The notes below the pieces were generated by a model. The model saw only the letters and a list, made by a program, of their open reading frames with translations, was not told where the DNA came from and did no database searches. The translations under genes and the position numbers were made by a program. Shown in pieces: positions 14,732 to 18,871 of a stretch of DNA of 18,871 nucleotides (its first letter is position 1; every line of letters begins with the position of its first letter). Origin of the DNA: CAZEHJ01 sp964512485 (lineage in GTDB: Bacteria; Bacteroidota; Rhodothermia; Rhodothermales; UBA10348); assembly GCA_964512485.1 (NCBI GenBank), contig CAZEHJ010000069.1, positions 1 to 18,871 of the forward strand, given 5' to 3'.

Positions 14732-16744
14732 TCAAGAAGGCGGGGTACGAAACAGATAGGCGCAATCTGCGAAACGATCAGCCGTTCCAATTACAATCAA
14801 GCGGTCTCCACTTTGTACCCGAAAGCTTCCTGCAGGACTGGAAATCTTCCTTCCTTCCCGGATGGTCACCAACACCGTAAGTCCGTGATCCCGGCGCAAG
14901 GCCAATTCCTCAAGCGTCTTCCCTTCGGCGGGCGCTCCTGATCGAACTGCCACGGCCCTGGTGTGGAGACCATCTTCATCCAGTCCCTGCAACACCATGA
15001 GATGAGCCTCCTGAATACTGCCCCGCATGATGCCATAATCCTCAGATCTCAGAATCTGAACCTGTCTTTCGATCTCATCGGGTGGAATCATGTATGCACC
15101 CAGTACATGTGAAAAAATGCGAACCGTGGTTTCCATTTCTTCGGGAATTACGATATCCGCCCCCTCCCCGTGCAAGGACTGCGTGTTTTCCAGGTATCGC
15201 GTTCTCGCCACGATCTGAAGGGTTGGGTTCAGATATCTTGCCTGAGCAATGATCCGAGGTTCAATCGCAGGGTCATTGATCACGAGAAGCAGCACTTTCG
15301 CTGTCTTGATGCCGGCTTCCGCCATGATGTGGGGTCGCGAGGCGTCACCAAATACTGTCCTTATTCCCAGTTGCTGCATTTCTTTGACCATCGCTGCATT
15401 CATATCCACCACAATGAACGGAATACCTCGATCCTGAAGCACAGTAACCAGACGACGGCCGGCCGGTCCGTATCCCACGATGATTACATGATCCTCGACA
15501 TGATCTGTCACGTCGTCAGATGAATCAGCGAAAAGTGAGTCTATTTCCCCGGGCGGCACACGTGATATCAGCTTCCCAAAACGCCGGGCAACCTGAACCT
15601 GAAATGGTGTCAGGAGCATCAACAAAACCGTGGCAGCCAAAAACACCTGGACGCCCGTTTCACCAAGGCCAGCCGGAGTAAGTCCCACGGAACGACCGGC
15701 GCGTTCAAGAACGAACGAAAACTCGCCGATCTGGGCCAATCCCAATCCCGCCGCCGCCGCGATTCGAACCGGGTAACGCAGAACCAGAATGCTTCCGGAA
15801 GCCGTCAATACTTTGATCAAAACAACCGCTATGGATACCAGGATCACCAGGCCCAGGTTGTCGAATAAAAAAGAAGCATCCAGCAGCATTCCAACCGATG
15901 CAAAAAAGACAGCGCTGAAAATGGTGCGCAACGGAAGAATTTCACTGAGTGCGTGATGACTGTATTTGCTTTCGCTGACGACAAGCCCTGCAATGAATCC
16001 GCCGAGAGCCAGGCTCACACCTGCAAAACTTGATGCTGCTGCAGTCCCGAGGCAAATCGCCACTACGGTCAGAAGAAACAGCTCCGGTCTTCCGGTCTGT
16101 GCAACCTTTTCCAGTATCCACGGCACAACCCGACGGGCAAGAAACAGCACACTTGCAATCAACAAAGTTGCCTTTCCAAGGACCGCCAGCACCTCGACCA
16201 CTGTCGCACCTTCTCCTGCAAGCAACGGTACCAACAACACCATGATCACGATTGCCAGGTCCTGAAAGATCAGAATCGCAAGTGACAGTCTTCCTTCAGG
16301 GGTGCCGGATTCTCCCCGCTGCGCGAGAAGTCCGAGAACGATGGCCGTAGAACTGAGCGCCACCAGACAACCGGTATAGATTCCGATTTTCCAGGAAACG
16401 CCAAATGTGAGAAGCACTCCGAGAACGATCGCGATACTCAGCGTCACTTGAAGCCCTCCCCCGATAAAAATGGCGCGTCGAAGTCGGGAAAGCTTGTCCA
16501 GGCTGAGCTCCAACCCGATGGTAAACAGCAACAGGATGACTCCGACTTCTGCCAGGATGTCTACGAGCTCCTGATCGTAAACCAGACCCAATGCATTGGG
16601 GCCGATAATGACACCGGCAATCAAGAAGCCGGCAATCGGGACGAGGCGAAGGCGATAACACACGTAGGCTATCGCGACGCTCACTACGAACAACGCTACG
16701 ATTTCATTCAGGAATGGGAGGGTTACCGCAAACATTTCAGGCAT
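14732..16744 (-). CDS. Kef-type monovalent cation:proton antiporter (CPA2) with RCK domains
   Basis: This 670-residue protein has about 12-13 TM segments in residues 1-395. Family motifs include GVILLLFTIGLEL (68-80), SSTAIVLGLL (131-140), FQDLAIV with D162 as the likely ion-coupling aspartate, FASVGM (281-286) and AQIGEFSFVL (337-346). A cytoplasmic RCK/TrkA-N Rossmann domain follows (about 418-535) with GYGPAG at 424-429 and an acidic strand end VVDMN at 445-449, suggesting NAD(H)-type nucleotide sensing. A TrkA-C-like domain occupies about 585-660. It is similar to KefB/KefC/YbaL but cannot be assigned to one of them, and no KefF/KefG partner gene is adjacent. It likely exports K+ or Na+ in exchange for protons. 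The gene diverges from the second padR gene across 221 bp and converges on the DUF6702-like gene. Confidence 0.92.
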   Translation of the reverse strand: MPEMFAVTLPFLNEIVALFVVSVAIAYVCYRLRLVPIAGFLIAGVIIGPNALGLVYDQELVDILAEVGVILLLFTIGLELSLDKLSRLRRAIFIGGGLQVTLSIAIVLGVLLTFGVSWKIGIYTGCLVALSSTAIVLGLLAQRGESGTPEGRLSLAILIFQDLAIVIMVLLVPLLAGEGATVVEVLAVLGKATLLIASVLFLARRVVPWILEKVAQTGRPELFLLTVVAICLGTAAASSFAGVSLALGGFIAGLVVSESKYSHHALSEILPLRTIFSAVFFASVGMLLDASFLFDNLGLVILVSIAVVLIKVLTASGSILVLRYPVRIAAAAGLGLAQIGEFSFVLERAGRSVGLTPAGLGETGVQVFLAATVLLMLLTPFQVQVARRFGKLISRVPPGEIDSLFADSSDDVTDHVEDHVIIVGYGPAGRRLVTVLQDRGIPFIVVDMNAAMVKEMQQLGIRTVFGDASRPHIMAEAGIKTAKVLLLVINDPAIEPRIIAQARYLNPTLQIVARTRYLENTQSLHGEGADIVIPEEMETTVRIFSHVLGAYMIPPDEIERQVQILRSEDYGIMRGSIQEAHLMVLQGLDEDGLHTRAVAVRSGAPAEGKTLEELALRRDHGLTVLVTIREGRKISSPAGSFRVQSGDRLIVIGTADRFADCAYLFRTPPS

Positions 16745-16804
16745 CAGTATCCGTTTTCTTCAATCTACCACTGCGGGTGCAGGAAATCAGTGACGCTCAA
16801 TCAC

Positions 16805-16861
16805 TCATCTGGAAGAAAGCTTTTCACCTGGACGAAAGGCCTTCATCTGGAAAAATGAGGT
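16805..16861. repeat. Three tandem imperfect 19-bp repeats between the antiporter and padR2 genes
   Basis: Units begin at 16805, 16824 and 16843, exactly 19 bp apart. Their conserved heads are TCATCTGGAAGAAAG, TCACCTGGACGAAAG and TCATCTGGAAAAATG (consensus TCAYCTGGAMRAA). The array lies 61-117 bp upstream of the antiporter start and about 105-160 bp upstream of the second padR start. A short dyad AGTGA-N7-TCACT (16789-16805) abuts it. Period and placement suggest repeated protein-binding sites in a shared regulatory region; the binding protein is unknown. Confidence 0.5.
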
Positions 16862-16917
16862 TTGTCCTGAAAACGTCAGTTCAGGGAGGAGTCGTTTCCA
16901 TTGAAACCTTTTCCCTA

Positions 16918-16940
16918 CAAATACGATAATATGGTTTTTG
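16918..16940. promoter_or_regulatory. Imperfect 23-bp dyad upstream of the second padR gene, possible operator
   Basis: CAAATACGATA (16918-16928) pairs with TATGGTTTTTG (16930-16940) at 9 of 11 positions around a central A. It ends 25 bp before the padR start, close to the placement of the perfect palindrome before the first padR. A TAATAT hexamer (16927-16932) starts 39 bp before this ATG; the first padR has TAATAC 38 bp before its ATG, which may mark a shared -10-like element. Autoregulation by PadR is inferred. Confidence 0.45.
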
Positions 16941-16965
16941 ACTTCAGACTGAATCCCATTTACCC

Positions 16966-17298
16966 ATGTCTTTTCGTCTTGGATCTCTTGAAGAACTTGT
17001 TTTGCTGGCTGTTGGAAGCCTTGGCACCAACTCGTATGCCGTAGCCGTCCAGCAGAGAATAGAGCAGGCTTCGTCCAGCGCTCCAACAATGGGCGCCATT
17101 TACACCTCTCTGGAACGCCTTGAAAAGAAAGGCTATCTCCAATCTGAGCTCGGAGAGGTGACGCCCCAGCCTGGCGGAAGACGAAAGCGGTTCTACAGCC
17201 TGACGGGATCGGGATCTGCAGCCCTCGTTGATTCCAGATCGACGAGGGATCGCCTGTGGGAAGGCCTGAAGCTCGACAAGGTCAGGAGGTCACCATGA
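16966..17298 (+). CDS. PadR-family transcriptional regulator (second copy)
   Basis: This 110-residue winged-helix protein has the opening SLEELVLLAVGSLG (about 7-20), the recognition region GAIYTSLERLEKKGYLQ (about 43-59) and the wing GGRRKRFYSLTGSG (about 70-83). It is the same short form as the regulator at 245-562 and clearly a paralogue, though diverged outside the core. Its TGA overlaps the downstream permease ATG (ATGA at 17295-17298), so it probably regulates that gene and perhaps itself. The divergent antiporter gene shares the upstream region and could also be affected. The start at 16966 matches the family N-terminus. Confidence 0.92.
   Translation: MSFRLGSLEELVLLAVGSLGTNSYAVAVQQRIEQASSSAPTMGAIYTSLERLEKKGYLQSELGEVTPQPGGRRKRFYSLTGSGSAALVDSRSTRDRLWEGLKLDKVRRSP
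17284..17290 (+). promoter_or_regulatory. Strong Shine-Dalgarno site for the second permease
   Basis: AGGAGGT ends 4 nt before the ATG at 17295 and lies inside the padR coding sequence. It supports 17295 as the permease start. Such a strong site is uncommon in Bacteroidota-type genomes, and the first cassette has no equivalent at its 559 start. Confidence 0.7.
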
Positions 17299-18871
17299 GT
17301 GATACTCGCAGGGGCATTGTAGCCCGCGTGGGAGACCACATGTTGAGATTTTTTCTGGTCAGCAACCGATATGAAGAAATCGCTCCCGATCTGGATGAAC
17401 TGTTTTCGGAACGACGAGCATCCAAAGAACGATTCGCTTCCTGGAAATACCTGTATGATGTCATCAGCATCGTGAGCCGCCGCTCACTTCGACAGCATCG
17501 AAGGGCATGGATTGCCGAACTTCAACCCGTTAGCCGAGGACCCATCATGCTGAAGAACTATCTACTTGTTGCCGTTCGGCATCTGAAAAAACGAAAAGGA
17601 TTCACATTCATCAACGCTGCAGGTCTGGGCACTGGTCTGGCTTGCTGCCTCTTCATCCTTCTTTTTGTCCGGGATGAATTGAAATATGACCGACACATCG
17701 AAGGCTCGGGCCTGATGTTCCGTGTGACGGCTGACTACGAGGACGGCGGTCAACATTGGGCGCCCATCGGCCCGCCAATTGGACCGGCACTCGCTGCAGA
17801 TTTTCCGGAAATCGAAGCAAGCACCCGATTCTTTCCTCACACTCAGGGAGTTGTCCTGAAGCGAGGTGATACGCAGTTTCATGAGATTGACGGAGGCTTC
17901 GCCGATTCCACCTTTCTGGAGTTCTTTTCATTCGAAATGATCGAGGGGATTGCAGATCAGGCTTTGACGAATCCGGAAACGATTGTCCTTTCAGAATCCA
18001 CCGCTCGAAAATATTTCGGCGACGGACCAGCGCTGGGAGAAACTCTTTCACTGGTTGGATATGAGGATGTCACTGTGAGTGGGGTCTTCAAGGATCAGCC
18101 TTCGACGACACACATCCCGGTAAATTACCTTTCGCCGATGTCGGCCTTCTACAGAAATGCAGGTGACTGGGTTGATGGGGCAACAACCTGGGCTGCATTT
18201 CACACCTATCTGAAGCTCCACAATTCTCTTTCGGCATCTTCCCTGGAATCCAAGCTTCCTGCTTTCACAGATCGACTGCTGGAAGGGCGATTCGATGATC
18301 CAGGATCCGAAGTCGTAACCTACCACCTCCAGCCACTCACGGATATCCATTTGCATTCGCATCTGGAAAAGGAATATCTGGCGAATGGTGACATCGCATA
18401 CGTTTACACATTTTCCATCGTCGCTCTGTTCATCCTGCTCGTCGCTTGCGTGAACTTCGTTAATCTGGCTACAGCGAGGGCTGCAAGCCGCATGCACGAA
18501 GTTGCCGTACGAAAAACGTTCGGAGCACTTCGAAAACAACTGATTCGACAGTATCTGGGAGAGTCCATCCTGCTTTCATTTCTAGGCCTGTTGATAGCGC
18601 TGGGGATCATCTTTCTCTTCCTCCCGACCTTCAATAGCCTCACGGGCAAGGCGCTCCAAATTTCTCACGTAGTGACGTCTTCGATGGCCATCTGGTTGGT
18701 CCTCATGACCGCGTTCGCCGGTATCGTCGCGGGTATTTATCCCGCTTTTGTGTTGTCCGGATATAAACCCGCCGCGGCATTCAAAGGGGGAACTTCGCGG
18801 ACTTCTGGAAGGACTCTCCTTCGCAAGGGATTGGTCGTATTTCAGTTTTCGATTTCCATTTTTCTTATTGC
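17295..18871 (+). CDS. ABC transporter permease with N-terminal prefix domain (FtsX/MacB type), cut by window end
   Basis: The frame is open from the ATG at 17295 through the window edge (525 codons seen). Residues about 10-80 (MLRFFLVSNRYEEIAPDLDEL and onward, WKYLYDVISIV) form a diverged prefix domain like that of the first permease. The permease core begins at M85 (MLKNYL). TM1 is about 102-124 (FINAAGLGTGLACCLFILLFV), followed by a MacB-like periplasmic domain to about 365, TM2 about 370-392, the coupling motif RKTFGA at R406, TM3 about 420-442, TM4 about 458-485 and the start of TM5. The second half is outside the window. No ATPase gene is seen. It is a paralogue of the 559-3159 gene in the same orientation with the same ATGA link to padR. 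Confidence 0.88.
   Translation, partial: MSDTRRGIVARVGDHMLRFFLVSNRYEEIAPDLDELFSERRASKERFASWKYLYDVISIVSRRSLRQHRRAWIAELQPVSRGPIMLKNYLLVAVRHLKKRKGFTFINAAGLGTGLACCLFILLFVRDELKYDRHIEGSGLMFRVTADYEDGGQHWAPIGPPIGPALAADFPEIEASTRFFPHTQGVVLKRGDTQFHEIDGGFADSTFLEFFSFEMIEGIADQALTNPETIVLSESTARKYFGDGPALGETLSLVGYEDVTVSGVFKDQPSTTHIPVNYLSPMSAFYRNAGDWVDGATTWAAFHTYLKLHNSLSASSLESKLPAFTDRLLEGRFDDPGSEVVTYHLQPLTDIHLHSHLEKEYLANGDIAYVYTFSIVALFILLVACVNFVNLATARAASRMHEVAVRKTFGALRKQLIRQYLGESILLSFLGLLIALGIIFLFLPTFNSLTGKALQISHVVTSSMAIWLVLMTAFAGIVAGIYPAFVLSGYKPAAAFKGGTSRTSGRTLLRKGLVVFQFSISIFLI

Overview
The window looks like a chromosomal segment from a marine-type member of the Bacteroidota/Rhodothermota/Balneolota group. 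This is inferred from gene families typical of that group: PadR-regulated orphan ABC permeases carrying an N-terminal 'permease prefix' domain, a DUF5916 outer-membrane protein, a membrane-tethered regulator-like protein with a TLKR-W-G motif, and a HupE/UreJ-like, M1 peptidase and DUF6702-like cluster. No RNA gene, CRISPR array, insertion sequence or phage gene was seen. A run of exactly 100 N at 7926-8025 shows that this is a gapped scaffold.

Layout. (1) 1-125: the 3' end of an outer-membrane beta-barrel gene. (2) 245-3159: a PadR-type repressor gene overlapping a prefix-domain FtsX/MacB-type permease gene by 4 bp, preceded by a perfect 27-bp palindrome that is probably its operator. (3) 3225-5471: a secreted parallel beta-helix protein ending in a PA14-like domain. 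It converges, across a 28-bp perfect palindrome, on a two-gene minus-strand unit. (4) 8675-5529, minus strand: a DUF5916 protein (broken by the N gap), then a secreted concanavalin-A-like protein. (5) 8863-10149: a membrane-anchored protein with a cytoplasmic HTH-like head, divergent from the DUF5916 gene. (6) 11144-10182, minus strand: a proline iminopeptidase. (7) 11307-14701: HupE/UreJ-like membrane protein, M1 metallopeptidase and DUF6702-like protein, probably co-transcribed. (8) 16744-14732, minus strand: a Kef-type cation:proton antiporter with an RCK module. (9) 16966 to the window end: a second PadR/permease cassette built like the first and cut by the window edge.

The two PadR/permease cassettes at the two ends are the clearest architectural theme. 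Both have the same order and orientation, the same ATGA overlap, an N-terminal prefix domain that joins the permease core exactly at a Met-Leu-Lys-Asn-Tyr-Leu motif, and a dyad about 25-33 bp upstream of padR. Neither has an ATPase gene next to it. The middle of the window carries secreted or surface functions that may deal with glycans or peptides, plus housekeeping-type transport. The most useful non-coding signals are the two padR dyads, three 19-bp tandem repeats between the antiporter gene and the second padR gene, a 13-bp-stem hairpin inside the beta-helix gene, and a strong dyad between the convergent genes at 5471/5529.
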